A stretch of 64,000 bases of DNA, from contig CANNAM010000004.1 of assembly GCA_947502595.1 (NCBI GenBank), forward strand, positions 62,001-126,000. Reading direction: 5' to 3'. Of this stretch, positions 10,377-20,713 are shown in pieces. The translations under genes and the position numbers were made by a program. The notes beneath the pieces are model-generated. The model was not told the origin of the DNA, ran no database searches, and saw only the letters and a program-made list of their open reading frames with translations. Numbering within the stretch: position 1 is the stretch's first letter; each line of letters begins with the position of its first letter. Source of the stretch: an uncultured Marinicella sp. Its GTDB lineage: Bacteria > Pseudomonadota > Gammaproteobacteria > Xanthomonadales > Marinicellaceae.

Positions 10377-10865
10377 CTAGTTATTTTGTAACCATGTGGC
10401 GTTGATGGGCATGAACTTGGTGGCGGTGTTAATCAGTGCATCTGCGGTCAATTGAGTGACACCATAAACATGGGTAGTTACAGCGTAATGTTGCATCACA
10501 TGCTTGAGTAAAATGGCAAAGTCACCATCGCCTGAGAGCAGCACAATTTGGTCTAAATCTTTGGCTGCTTCTAAAACATCTATGGTGATGCCCACGTCCC
10601 AATCACCTTTGGCAGAGCCGTCACTGCGTTGGATGTAGGGTTTCAGTTTGACTTCAAAACCAATGTGTCTGAGGGCACTTTGAAATTTCTTTTGGTCATC
10701 GATGTTGCGACTGATGGCATAGGCATTGGCGGTGATTATTTCACCTTGGCAACTTACATGCTGCCAAAATGCTCGGTAATCAAATGATCGCCCAAAAGCG
10801 TCTCTGGTGGTGTAATAGATGTTTTGAACATCCACAAAGACGCCAATTTTAGGCAGTTTATGCAA
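10377..10865 (-). CDS. NYN domain (LabA/DUF88-like) putative RNase
   Basis: IGVFVDVQNIYY, GDWDVGITIDVLEAAKDLDQIVLLSGDGDFAILLKHV; conserved acidic residues. Confidence 0.85.
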   Translation of the reverse strand: MHKLPKIGVFVDVQNIYYTTRDAFGRSFDYRAFWQHVSCQGEIITANAYAISRNIDDQKKFQSALRHIGFEVKLKPYIQRSDGSAKGDWDVGITIDVLEAAKDLDQIVLLSGDGDFAILLKHVMQHYAVTTHVYGVTQLTADALINTATKFMPINATWLQNN

Positions 10866-10870
10866 GCTGA

Positions 10871-12562
10871 TTACCTTTTGGGTCCGCTAGAACGGTTGTT
10901 GCTGGTGCGTGATCCAGTAGACCGGTTACCACCACCAGAGTTGCTGGCTGCCGGTTTGCCACGGCCTTTATGCTGGCTGCGGCCTTTGTAACCACTTTTG
11001 GCAGGACGTCCATCCGATGAACTTGAACGTGTATTGCCTGAACCATTGCCGTTGTTGCTATTTGCACGCTTGCCTTTATAGCCAGATTTATTGTTGCCTT
11101 GAGACTCATCGGCATCTTTGTTCCAAGGACTGATGCCAGCTCTGCGCTGGCCTTCTTTGGCTTGTAAGCTGCGCTCACGTGCTTCTTGATTTTCTTTGGC
11201 AGAACGGTTGGCCCATTTTTCTTTGACCGCCGCTTTTACGAAAGGTCTGACTTTGGGCTTTTTAGGCTTTTTGCTGTTGCGTTCTTCGTTTTCCAATTGG
11301 TTACGAAATTTATTGCTGTCCTTTTTGTATTGCTTGGCTTTGGCTTGTGCTTGTTGCTTATATGGTTTTGGGCGCTTGGGTTTGGCTGCATATTGTCCAC
11401 GCATGGCTTGCTTGGACTCAGGCACATCATGGATCGGCTCAAAACCGTCAACAAACTCACGTTCCAGTTTATTGCCCAGTAATTTTTCAATGTCAAACAA
11501 TTGTACAAACTCATCGGCGCTGACCAATGAGATGGCTACGCCATCAGCACCAGCTCGGCCAGTACGGCCAATTCGATGCACATAATCTTCGGGTACATTG
11601 GGTAAATCAAAATTCACCACGTGCGGCAACAGGTCAATATCAATACCACGCGCCGCGATGTCGGTAGCAACCAACACCCTGACTTTACCTTGTTTGAATT
11701 CATCTAAAGCACGGGTTCTGGCGCCTTGGCTCTTGTTGCCATGAATGGCCAATGAAGTGATGCCAAATTTATTCAAGTGGTCAGATATTTTATTGGCACC
11801 ATGTTTGGTGCGGCTGAAGACCAACACTTGCTGCCATTGACCATTGGCCACCAAGTGCAACAACAGTTCTTTTTTGCGTTTTTTATCAACTGGGTGCATT
11901 TTTTGTGCCACTTTTTCGGCGGTGGTCACTTCTGGGTTGATGGCAATTTCAACTGGGTTTTTGGTGATGGTTTTAGCCAAGCTTCTGATTTCTTTAGAAA
12001 AAGTCGCTGAGAACATCAGGTTTTGACGTTTGCTGGGTAAATGGTGAATGATGCGCTTGATGTCATGAATAAAACCCATGTCCAGCATGCGATCGGCTTC
12101 ATCCAGTACCAACACTTCTAAATCATCAAAACGCACTGCATTTTGACCGTATAAATCAAGTAGGCGACCGGGAGTGGCCACCAAAATATCAACACCGCGT
12201 CTGAGTTTTTGCATTTGTGGGTTGATTTTAACGCCACCAAAAACCACTGCAGTTTTTAAATTGAGGTGTTTGCCATAAGTTCTTACACTGGCTTCAACTT
12301 GTGCTGCCAACTCCCGCGTTGGGGTCAGTATCAAAGTTCGAGCAGTGTTGGATCTGGCAGGTTTACCTCTGCTTAAAAGCTCTAAAATAGGTAAAGTGAA
12401 ACCAGCAGTTTTGCCGGTGCCAGTTTGTGCTGCAGCCATCACGTCACGGCCGGATAAAACGGCAGGAATGGCTTGGGCTTGAATGGGTGAGGGCGTATCG
12501 TAGCCATGATCAGCCACTGCACGCAGTATCGGCTTTGAAAGGCCGAGTTCGGTGAATTTCAT
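10871..12562 (-). CDS. rhlE: DEAD-box RNA helicase, RhlE-like
   Basis: [42 protein letters not shown]; basic low-complexity C-terminal tail. Confidence 0.93.
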   Translation of the reverse strand: MKFTELGLSKPILRAVADHGYDTPSPIQAQAIPAVLSGRDVMAAAQTGTGKTAGFTLPILELLSRGKPARSNTARTLILTPTRELAAQVEASVRTYGKHLNLKTAVVFGGVKINPQMQKLRRGVDILVATPGRLLDLYGQNAVRFDDLEVLVLDEADRMLDMGFIHDIKRIIHHLPSKRQNLMFSATFSKEIRSLAKTITKNPVEIAINPEVTTAEKVAQKMHPVDKKRKKELLLHLVANGQWQQVLVFSRTKHGANKISDHLNKFGITSLAIHGNKSQGARTRALDEFKQGKVRVLVATDIAARGIDIDLLPHVVNFDLPNVPEDYVHRIGRTGRAGADGVAISLVSADEFVQLFDIEKLLGNKLEREFVDGFEPIHDVPESKQAMRGQYAAKPKRPKPYKQQAQAKAKQYKKDSNKFRNQLENEERNSKKPKKPKVRPFVKAAVKEKWANRSAKENQEARERSLQAKEGQRRAGISPWNKDADESQGNNKSGYKGKRANSNNGNGSGNTRSSSSDGRPAKSGYKGRSQHKGRGKPAASNSGGGNRSTGSRTSNNRSSGPKR

Positions 12563-12579
12563 ATTTTTCTCTAATGTTT

Positions 12580-12621
12580 ACAGCACTTCGGGCTGTTTGC
12601 ACAGCACTTAAGGCTGATTGC
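12580..12621 (-). repeat. Tandem 21-bp repeat (2 copies) in the rhlE 5' leader
   Basis: + strand acagcacttcgggctgtttgc / acagcacttaaggctgattgc, 3 mismatches by eye. Confidence 0.7.
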
Positions 12622-12813
12622 ACTTTTGGGTTGTGCGACAAATATCAGAAAAAATAAAATTGCTGTTTTGCGCACGCTTTTGAGTTCAGGGACTCAATAT
12701 CAATCCGCTTGAATCAGCGGGAGGCGTACTTTACCTGATGTGCTGGCGATAAACCAGCTATTATTTACCTTTCTGTTAATTGGCTGCCTTGCAATCAGCT
12801 CGCAACTCAGGGT

Positions 12814-15204
12814 TTATTCAAAGCCATCAATGAAAATAATGTCGTCATTGGCTGTGCCACAAACCATGCCCGAGCTTGTAACTGACACATCATCTATATA
12901 CCATCCATCGGTTTCTACGAAGCTATCAGTTTGTAGACGAAATCTGAATCTTAAGACGTCTGTATTGGCTGGTAGGTTGAGCTGATGTGACTCTGAGCGC
13001 CACGCATTTTGGCCATCACATGCACCAATGGTTTGCCAAGCACTGTCATCATATTGCACCTCAAAGTAGCCATAATCATAATCAGCTTCGGTGTCACAAT
13101 AGCTGCTGTAGCTGATTTCAATAAACTCTGTATCAGTCACCATGATATTAGGTGAGGTTAACGCAGTGTTGCTGTTGGGTGCATAGTTACCTCCGGGGCT
13201 GTCACTCCATGCACTGCTTGGAGTGTTGCTGAATTCTGTGCTGATGGCCCAAGTCGACTGCGTCGTCCAACCCTTGTTGCCATTTTCTACATCGTCATGA
13301 AAAATCTCACAGATGGGTTGCAGTTGGATGTCTTGGTTGGTCGTTTGTCCTGCCTGCAAGTTAAGGCCAGATAGGGATTGTGGCAGGTAATTACTGGCTG
13401 AGACCACCAGGTCAGCCACTGCTGGCTGAACCAACATTGAATAACTGCCATCAGCTAAAGACAACCTATTCGATTGGTTGATAATCAGTAAGCTGTCAGC
13501 GATGCTGGCTCCAGTTACGGCGTTCGTGACTCGACCAGCTAAAGTAGCCACTGCTTTGGCATCAACCACATCAACAAACTCGGCATAGCTTGCTCCCGCA
13601 CGTGCGCCATCATGGGCTTGTACATAGAGGGTGTTTTTGCCTGTATTTAAACCGGTGGTGGGCAATGAGCCGATGAAGTTTTCTGCCACTTGGTCAAAAG
13701 ACCCATCTGCAGCTGCCAATGCAGTACCTGAGCTTGCGTTTATCGGCAATTGATTGATGTAAGCAGACACCGACTGTACAGTTTCGGTGCTTTGCGTACC
13801 ATTATTCTGGCTGTAACGATCGTCGTTGGCAGTGCCATTTATTTGAATTTGTGTGCCTGCAGTGATGACATTGGGGGTTATAACCAAGTGTTCTATGTCT
13901 GGCCCCAAAGGTTGTTTATACGGTGCTTGACTGACTCGGGCTAAATACATCAGTGCCGCTAAATTATCTGGTAAAACTGAGCTTTCAAAGGTTTCACAAT
14001 CTTGAAAAAAAGCTGTGCCCAGTTCGAACACCAATGAAGCAACGCCCAGTTCACCATAAGTGGTATCAATTGAAGCCCCAAAGGTGGGGTACAAGTCACT
14101 GGCCGCTTGTGGTAAATAATTATTGAAGTACGCGGTTCTTTTGCCTAAGGCTCGAAACTGATTTTCGTTGGGAGAGTCGGCATCAGAATAGCCCCAAGGG
14201 TACAGCACCAATTCACTGTAACTGTGGATGTCTACAAACAGACCCGTGGTATCATCTGCCACAGCATCATTGATTCCAGGACCGCGGTTGTCTGTAAAAA
14301 TTTCTCTGATATAGGTCATTTGTGCGTCCAACTCAGGTTCAGACTCAGGCGCACCACCTGAGAAAGTAGCGCTGCACTGATCATTACTTGCGGCCCACTC
14401 AAAGGAATAGTTGCGATTCAAGTCAGCACCTCGAGAATCGCTGTTCGGGGAACAGTAGGCTTGGTTGGTGTTTTTACGCCACAACAAACCCGTTTCAGCC
14501 TGTTTGCGGCCATCAGGGTTGGTTTGTAGTGAAAGGTGAATCTCATGGTTGTCAACAATCCAGGTGACATCGGCATTTTGGTCGTATTCAGTCAATAAAT
14601 ATTCGGCAAAACGGGTGTTCAATTCTGCCGTGGCATACTCGCGGGCATGGATGGCGGATGCCAAAAACAGGATGGGTTTATCGCCGGCAATGTTTTGATT
14701 GGTGATTTTTAAAATTTTAATGTCATGGCCTTCAGCGGCGTTGATGGTTTTTTCCCAGCTGTCACCAATATCGATGATTTCGGCTAAATTTGGGTGGGTG
14801 CTGGCCATTTGTTCCATTCTTTGGAAAGTTTCTTCCACCGTGGAGTAACAAGCAAAACCAGGAATCCCCGTTGTGCCTTGGGTGCCTGGTGTGTTTTGTT
14901 CGCGGTTGACTTGAACTTTGGCGAGTTGGGCCATGAGTTTGTGGTCAATACGCAGTGCCAGATTTAAATTGCTAAGCTTTTGGTAAGTGTATTGTTCTTC
15001 AACGTAAATGGTGGCAAATTTTTGCTGTTTGTTGACTGCCCAAAGGTCAGTCAAAGCAGCCAATTGTTGCAACTGTTGTTGTTGATCAAAATAAACCCTG
15101 ATAACAGCAGGTAATTCAATGTTTTGGTTTTGTTCTGTGGGTTGGGAATCGATGGCCCAGCTTAACTGAGTCCAGATGAGCATCAGGAGTAATTTTGATT
15201 GCAT
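12814..15204 (-). CDS. Secreted M14 zinc carboxypeptidase with C-terminal accessory domains and terminal DGFE motif
   Basis: SAIHAREYATAEL, NPDGR, GADLNRNYSFEW, HSYSELVLYPWG, ASLVFELGT; C-terminus ANDDIIFIDGFE*. Confidence 0.9.
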   Translation of the reverse strand: MQSKLLLMLIWTQLSWAIDSQPTEQNQNIELPAVIRVYFDQQQQLQQLAALTDLWAVNKQQKFATIYVEEQYTYQKLSNLNLALRIDHKLMAQLAKVQVNREQNTPGTQGTTGIPGFACYSTVEETFQRMEQMASTHPNLAEIIDIGDSWEKTINAAEGHDIKILKITNQNIAGDKPILFLASAIHAREYATAELNTRFAEYLLTEYDQNADVTWIVDNHEIHLSLQTNPDGRKQAETGLLWRKNTNQAYCSPNSDSRGADLNRNYSFEWAASNDQCSATFSGGAPESEPELDAQMTYIREIFTDNRGPGINDAVADDTTGLFVDIHSYSELVLYPWGYSDADSPNENQFRALGKRTAYFNNYLPQAASDLYPTFGASIDTTYGELGVASLVFELGTAFFQDCETFESSVLPDNLAALMYLARVSQAPYKQPLGPDIEHLVITPNVITAGTQIQINGTANDDRYSQNNGTQSTETVQSVSAYINQLPINASSGTALAAADGSFDQVAENFIGSLPTTGLNTGKNTLYVQAHDGARAGASYAEFVDVVDAKAVATLAGRVTNAVTGASIADSLLIINQSNRLSLADGSYSMLVQPAVADLVVSASNYLPQSLSGLNLQAGQTTNQDIQLQPICEIFHDDVENGNKGWTTQSTWAISTEFSNTPSSAWSDSPGGNYAPNSNTALTSPNIMVTDTEFIEISYSSYCDTEADYDYGYFEVQYDDSAWQTIGACDGQNAWRSESHQLNLPANTDVLRFRFRLQTDSFVETDGWYIDDVSVTSSGMVCGTANDDIIFIDGFE

Positions 15205-15222
15205 AAGTTGTTTGTGTGTGGG

Positions 15223-15459
15223 TTAAGGGTTGAGGGCGTCTAATTGTTTTTCTAAAGCAGTTAATTTTGCACGGGTTTTGGCCAGTACAGCTTTTTGCAC
15301 TTCAAATTCTTCTCGGGTAACCAAATCGGCTTTTTGTAAACTGGAGGTAAGAATGGATTTCATGTTTTTACTGAAGTCCTGACGCATGGTTTTCAGGTCT
15401 TCGGGAATGAATTGTTCAACTTTTTTAACGATGTCTTCGACTACTTCGGCTTTAATCAT
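15223..15459 (-). CDS. ubiK: Ubiquinone biosynthesis accessory factor UbiK (BMFP domain)
   Basis: MIKAEVVEDIVKKVEQFIPEDLKTMRQDFSKNMKSIL...LVTREEFEVQKAVLAKTRAKLTALEKQL; start trimmed to the conserved Met. Confidence 0.8.
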   Translation of the reverse strand: MIKAEVVEDIVKKVEQFIPEDLKTMRQDFSKNMKSILTSSLQKADLVTREEFEVQKAVLAKTRAKLTALEKQLDALNP

Positions 15460-15683
15460 GGTGTGTTTTTTGTAGGTTGTTGCTCTGAATGCTTCAGATT
15501 TTAGCATGTAATTAACTCAGCTGGATACGTTGTGTTCAACAAGGGACATTCATTAACAGAACAGTTTGACATATAATTATGTGATTGCAGGCTGGGTTTT
15601 TAGCTTCAGGTAAGGGTCGTGTCTACAGACTGGGCTGCTAAACTTAGTTATGTTGTTTTGTAAAAGCGGTTATAATATGCGCC

Positions 15684-18044
15684 ATGAAAAATCCTTTTAA
15701 TATCCCTGATCCGGAATTTGCAGATCAAGTCAAACAATATAAAAACCCAATCCCCAGCAGAACTGCACTGATTCAATTCCTTGAATCAAAGAAAAAATTA
15801 CTCAAGCTTGAAACCATTGCAGTCAAAATTGGCATTCAAAATGATGAACAATTTGAAGGCCTGAGAATCCGTTTACGCAGCATGGTGCGCGATGGCCAAT
15901 TGTTGGTCAACCGCCGTGGCGGTTATGGCGTACGTAAAAAACTCGCCTTGATTCAAGGGCGCGTCAGTGCGCACAGTGATGGTTTTGGTTTCCTGGTTTC
16001 CGATGAGTTATCAGACGATGCTTTCATTACACCCAAACAAATGCGCATGGTGATGGATGGCGACACGGTGTTGGCCGATGTCCAACGAGCCTATAAAGAC
16101 GACAGCAAGACCGATGCCATCATAGTTGAAGTGTTACAGCGGGCCCATGCTACAGTGGCTGGGCGTTTGATTGATGAAGAAGGTTTGGCATATGTTAAAG
16201 CCGATAATTCACGCATCAGCAACATCATGATTCCAGCAGAAGCAATGGGCAGCGCCAAGCACAACGACTATGTGACAGTCAGCATCAAAAAATACCCAGA
16301 TAAACACCGGCCTGCTTTTGGTGAAGTGATTGCTATTTTAGGTCAGCAGTTGAACCACGAACTGTCGATGCAGTTAACCATAGTCAGCGAAGGTTTACCA
16401 ACTGAGTGGCCAGAAGCGGTAGAAAATTACCGCAACCAAATTCCTAAAACAGTGGATGAACCCAACATTGGCCCACATAAAGACATCAGGCATTTGCCTT
16501 TGGTGACCATTGATGGTGATGATGCCCGAGATTTCGATGATGCGGTTTATGTAGAACCCACAGACAAAGGGCATAAGTTGTTGGTGGCCATTGCCGATGT
16601 ATCAACTTATGTGCGACCAGAATACCCGCTGGATAAAGAAGCTTATAACCGCGGTACTTCGGTTTATTTTCCGGGCAGGGTGATTCCTATGTTGCCATTG
16701 GAGCTGTCCAACGGTATTTGCTCACTGAATCCGAATGAAGACCGTTTGAGCATGGTTTGTGAGATGCACATCAATGGTGCAGGCGAAATTCAATCTTATG
16801 AGTTTTACCGTGGTCTGATGCATTCACATGCGCGAATTACTTATGATGAAGCTTGGGCCTATTTAGAGTCAGGTGAAAACCAAGAGAATTGGCCAGATGC
16901 AGTGACTGAGTCCTTGAACCATCAATATGATTTGTTTAAATTGTTACAGCAAGAAAAACAAGCGCGTGGTGGTATTGAGTTCAACTCATCTGATGTGTTC
17001 ATTGAAATTGGTTCAGATGGCATGGTTTCAAATATACAACAATACACCCGCAATGATGCGCACAAATTGATTGAAAATTTCATGATTTCAGCCAACGTTT
17101 GTGCGGCAAAATTCATTGAAAAACATGACATCCCAGCGTCGTTCCGTTGCCACAACCCTCCGCCAGAAAGTAAAGTCAAAGATTTGATTACTTTTTTGAA
17201 AGGTTTGGGTGTCACTCCCAACTTCAAGGATGACCCCACACCTAAGGACTTGACTGAATTGTTGAAGCAAATTCAGCACCGTGAGGACAAGAGTTTGATT
17301 GAACAAGTGGTGTTGCGATCGCAATCTTTGGCCAGTTATGAAGCGACCAATGCAGGGCATTTTGGTTTGGCCTTGACGCATTATGCGCATTTCACTTCAC
17401 CCATCAGGCGTTACCCTGATTTGATGGTCCATCGGGCGATTGATCACATTGTTTACCACCAAGGTGAAAATTACCATTACAGCCAAAGCCAAGCAGCAGA
17501 AATGAACAAGCAGTGTTCTATGAATGAACGCCGAGCAGAAACAGCTTCTCGAGAAGTTGATGCACGTTTGAAGTGTTTATTTATGCAGCAATTCATAGGT
17601 GATGAGATGGTAGGCACTGTCTCCGGGGTCACCCGTTTTGGATTGTTTGTGCAATTAGAGCAATACCAGGTCGATGGTTTGATTCATGTCACTTCATTGC
17701 CCAATGATTATTACCACTATGACGGTATCAAGCACCAGTTAACCGGTGAGCGAGGTGGCAATCAATTCAGGTTAACTGATCAGCTGATGGTAAAAATCGC
17801 GGCAGTTGATTTGGATGATCGTAAGATTGATTTTGATTTTGTCGGTAAAATCAATGCCAAAGGCGAGGTCCTAAAGTCCAAAGACAACGACAAAAAGCCG
17901 AGCAAAAACAAAGCCAAAAAAGCCCAGAAAAACCAAGGTACTGGGGGTAAAAAAGAGACCAAAAAAAGTGCGGCCAAAAGTGTCAAGCAAGGCGATAAAA
18001 ACAGCAAAAACAAACGTCGCAGAAGCCGTAAAAAGCCGTCGTGA
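15684..18044 (+). CDS. rnr: Ribonuclease R
   Basis: DGDDARDFDDAVYVE, YFPGRVIPMLPLELSNGICSL, HYAHFTSPIRRYPDLMVHRAI; S1 domain and Lys-rich tail. Confidence 0.95.
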   Translation: MKNPFNIPDPEFADQVKQYKNPIPSRTALIQFLESKKKLLKLETIAVKIGIQNDEQFEGLRIRLRSMVRDGQLLVNRRGGYGVRKKLALIQGRVSAHSDGFGFLVSDELSDDAFITPKQMRMVMDGDTVLADVQRAYKDDSKTDAIIVEVLQRAHATVAGRLIDEEGLAYVKADNSRISNIMIPAEAMGSAKHNDYVTVSIKKYPDKHRPAFGEVIAILGQQLNHELSMQLTIVSEGLPTEWPEAVENYRNQIPKTVDEPNIGPHKDIRHLPLVTIDGDDARDFDDAVYVEPTDKGHKLLVAIADVSTYVRPEYPLDKEAYNRGTSVYFPGRVIPMLPLELSNGICSLNPNEDRLSMVCEMHINGAGEIQSYEFYRGLMHSHARITYDEAWAYLESGENQENWPDAVTESLNHQYDLFKLLQQEKQARGGIEFNSSDVFIEIGSDGMVSNIQQYTRNDAHKLIENFMISANVCAAKFIEKHDIPASFRCHNPPPESKVKDLITFLKGLGVTPNFKDDPTPKDLTELLKQIQHREDKSLIEQVVLRSQSLASYEATNAGHFGLALTHYAHFTSPIRRYPDLMVHRAIDHIVYHQGENYHYSQSQAAEMNKQCSMNERRAETASREVDARLKCLFMQQFIGDEMVGTVSGVTRFGLFVQLEQYQVDGLIHVTSLPNDYYHYDGIKHQLTGERGGNQFRLTDQLMVKIAAVDLDDRKIDFDFVGKINAKGEVLKSKDNDKKPSKNKAKKAQKNQGTGGKKETKKSAAKSVKQGDKNSKNKRRRSRKKPS

Positions 18045-18808
18045 GTTCAGCAACTAAACAATTGATTTTTGGGATTCATGCGGTAGAAATGGCCCTCAAA
18101 GCAGGTGATCAGGTCAAAGCTGTTTGGTTACAAAAAGATGCGCAAAATAAACGCTTATTGAATTTGTTGGGGGCCATTGAAAAAGCCGCCGTGCCATTGG
18201 AGCGGGTGAGTCTACAACAGCTTGATAAAATGGTTGATGACCGCCACCAAGGGGTGGTGGCCAGCATCCATGCGGTTCAGTTAAAGTCCGAAAAAGACCT
18301 CAAGGCTCACCTCAAAACATGGTCTGATGATGAGTCGGTCAGTCCTTTTATACTGGTTTTAGATTGTATCGAAGACCCGCGCAATTTAGGTGCATGTTTA
18401 CGCAGTGCAGAAGCCGCTGGGGTGACCGCTGTGGTGTTTGGTAAGGATAAGTCTGCCTCAGTCACGCCCATCACCCACAAGACAGCGGCTGGCGCAGTGG
18501 AGCACTTGGCGTTGTTTCAGGTCACCAATTTAGTGCGTGCCATTGAGGCCATCAAAGCCGCGGGCGTGTGGGTACACGGTGCTGCATTGACAACCGACAG
18601 TCAAAACATCTACCAAGCTGACCTCACAGGGCCAGTGGCGATTGTTATGGGTAATGAGGGCAAGGGCCTGCGTCATTTGGTACAACAATCCTGCGACCAT
18701 TTAATCCACATCCCAATGGCTGGGGAGGTACAAAGTTTGAATGTTTCGGTGGCCACTGGTGTGTCTTTATTCGAAGTGGTTAGGCAGCGCTCTGGCCAAC
18801 TCAAATAG
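18041..18808 (+). CDS. rlmB: 23S rRNA (guanosine-2'-O-)-methyltransferase RlmB (SpoU family)
   Basis: LDCIEDPRNLGACLRSAEAAGV, VMGNEGKGLRHLVQQSCDHLIHIPMAGEVQSLNVSVATGV; overlaps rnr stop with a GTG start. Confidence 0.93.
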   Translation: MSSATKQLIFGIHAVEMALKAGDQVKAVWLQKDAQNKRLLNLLGAIEKAAVPLERVSLQQLDKMVDDRHQGVVASIHAVQLKSEKDLKAHLKTWSDDESVSPFILVLDCIEDPRNLGACLRSAEAAGVTAVVFGKDKSASVTPITHKTAAGAVEHLALFQVTNLVRAIEAIKAAGVWVHGAALTTDSQNIYQADLTGPVAIVMGNEGKGLRHLVQQSCDHLIHIPMAGEVQSLNVSVATGVSLFEVVRQRSGQLK

Positions 18809-18993
18809 TAACTGTAAATCTGAACTATTTGCTAGGGTCATCCAATCAATTCTAACGCCTCTTAATCAGTATAAACAAATCTGAAACTACCCCAATGCCA
18901 ATGACTGACTACTGGATTAAATCATCTGATTGACGTGATTTTGACTGTGCTGCTGATAGGCTGTAGTCACACCAATATTACAACGGAGGATTT

Positions 18994-19245
18994 ATGAAAT
19001 TAACTCATGTATTTACGGCATTTTTATTGTTGCTATTCAGTCAAATTGCGGCGGCAGCTTCATTTTTTGGTATGGGCTGGGGTGGTGGCATTGTCGGGCT
19101 GATTCTTTTGATTTTGGCCATCATTGCCATCATGGATGTGCTGCAGTCATCGCGGGCAACTGAAGAAAAATTGCTCTGGATAGTGGTGATTTTAATCCTC
19201 CCTTTGATTGGGTTGATACTGTATTATGTAATTGGTAAAAAATAA
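18994..19245 (+). CDS. Small PLDc_N-type membrane protein
   Basis: GGIVGLILLILAIIAIMDVLQSSRATEEKLLWIVVILILPLIGLILYYVIGKK resembles the phospholipase D N-terminal membrane segment. Confidence 0.7.
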   Translation: MKLTHVFTAFLLLLFSQIAAAASFFGMGWGGGIVGLILLILAIIAIMDVLQSSRATEEKLLWIVVILILPLIGLILYYVIGKK

Positions 19246-19320
19246 TACAATCATTACTGCGTGGGCTGGCAAAGTTGCATGCATGTCGGCCCATTCATTA
19301 AGCTGTTTCTTATGCGGTTA

Positions 19321-19758
19321 TTAATTAACTGTTGGATTAAAGTTTTTCAAGTGCATGTTGTACAGCAATCCAAAAACCCACCCACTGGCCATAAATCCAA
19401 ATGTCTGTACTGCAGTTAGCAATAACAATGAATCAGCAAAGAAAGGGTATAAGTTTTGCTCGAGATGCAACATCATATTGAACAAAACCAACAAAATCAC
19501 CAACATGCCAAATATTATTCCAAAGCGCAATCCATCGGTTCGAGCTGTGTTTGTTGCCATATAAAAATAAGCCAAAAAGCTGATAGCCAAGCCTTCAGTC
19601 CACCAAATTAGAATCTGCGACATGTAATTCAGATCGGTATACAAGAACCAATTGTACTGGAAAAATACAGCTGAGCCATTTAGTTGTGAAATCAACTGTT
19701 CAGTCAAAGATGAAATGACAGTGAAAGAAAGGGCGGCATACATCAGGTATTTAGTCAT
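19321..19758 (-). CDS. Hypothetical four-TM membrane protein, divergent to an HxlR regulator
   Basis: 145 aa, several hydrophobic helices; no family recognised. Confidence 0.65.
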   Translation of the reverse strand: MTKYLMYAALSFTVISSLTEQLISQLNGSAVFFQYNWFLYTDLNYMSQILIWWTEGLAISFLAYFYMATNTARTDGLRFGIIFGMLVILLVLFNMMLHLEQNLYPFFADSLLLLTAVQTFGFMASGWVFGLLYNMHLKNFNPTVN

Positions 19759-19763
19759 GGTAT

Positions 19764-19827
19764 TAATTACTTGCTTTTTGAAAGTAATTGCCAGTTTACT
19801 TAATTGCTTGTTAATTGCAAGTAATTA
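19764..19827. promoter_or_regulatory. Candidate HxlR operator: 11-bp inverted repeat and a third AAGTAATT copy
   Basis: TAATTACTTGC (19764-19774) and GCAAGTAATTA (19817-19827) perfect inverted repeat; further AAGTAATTGC at 19782-19791. Confidence 0.5.
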
Positions 19828-19842
19828 GTTTAAAATTTAACT

Positions 19843-20271
19843 ATGACTAAAAATCAAACTTATAAAATGACAGTTTGCCCGATGACCTATGTATTGGAAA
19901 TATTGGGTGATAAGTGGACCTTCTTGATCATCCGTGACATGCTTTTTAAAGGTTGTTGTCAATACAAACAATTCATCGAAAGTGATGAAGGTGTTGCGAC
20001 CAATATTTTGGCTGATCGTTTAAAAAAGTTAACACAACATGGCTTAATCACACAATGCAAAGACCCAGAGAATGGTCGTCAAAAGTTGTACCATTTAACT
20101 GAGAAAGGACTGGATTTGATTCCTTCAATTTTACATTTGGTGAAATGGAGCGGTCAATATGACCCCAATACAGTGTTGTCAAATGCGATCATGCAATTCT
20201 TGGAAGGGCGATTTGATGAAGCGGTTCAAATTGTCAGAAAAGAGTATCTGAATAATTGTCATGTACACTGA
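19843..20271 (+). CDS. HxlR family transcriptional regulator
   Basis: MTVCPMTYVLEILGDKWTFLIIRDMLFKGCCQYKQFIESDEGVATNILADRLKKLTQHGLI; N-terminal Cys conserved in the family. Confidence 0.9.
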   Translation: MTKNQTYKMTVCPMTYVLEILGDKWTFLIIRDMLFKGCCQYKQFIESDEGVATNILADRLKKLTQHGLITQCKDPENGRQKLYHLTEKGLDLIPSILHLVKWSGQYDPNTVLSNAIMQFLEGRFDEAVQIVRKEYLNNCHVH

Positions 20272-20431
20272 ATCAAGCTCAAAAATAAATTGAATATTCG
20301 TTATTATATCGTTATTATTCAGTGATTTAGCTGTTAAAACTCAGCGTAATTTAATGATCTGTGACGTGGGTCTATAATTCTGCTTAAAGCAAGCTGTAAT
20401 TTTGGCAGTCCTTTAATCTAGGAATTAAAAA

Positions 20432-20713
20432 ATGAGAAAAATGTTAATTATTATTTTTGCAATGTCATCCAGTGCTGGTTTTGCAATGGATGCTGATCAA
20501 ATGCAAAAAGCCGCCTTTAAAGCCTGCGAAACGCAGCTTGAAAATATACCTGAAGGCTTGCGTGAACAAAGCAAAAAAAGTTGTGAATGCAACGTTAAAA
20601 ACACAGATTATGCAGCTGTGTTGGCCGCACATCAGGCAGGTGACACAGAAAAAGTACAACAAGATGCTTTAAAAGTTGCTGAAAAGTGTGCCAAAGAAAC
20701 TACTTTTGAATAA
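20432..20713 (+). CDS. Small secreted hypothetical protein
   Basis: 93 aa with signal peptide MRKMLIIIFAMSSSAGFAMD, four Cys in the mature part. Confidence 0.6.
   Translation: MRKMLIIIFAMSSSAGFAMDADQMQKAAFKACETQLENIPEGLREQSKKSCECNVKNTDYAAVLAAHQAGDTEKVQQDALKVAEKCAKETTFE

Noticed and set aside
10858-11178. 106-aa ORF inside the rhlE 3' region
   Set aside because: Alternative frame of the low-complexity basic tail of rhlE.
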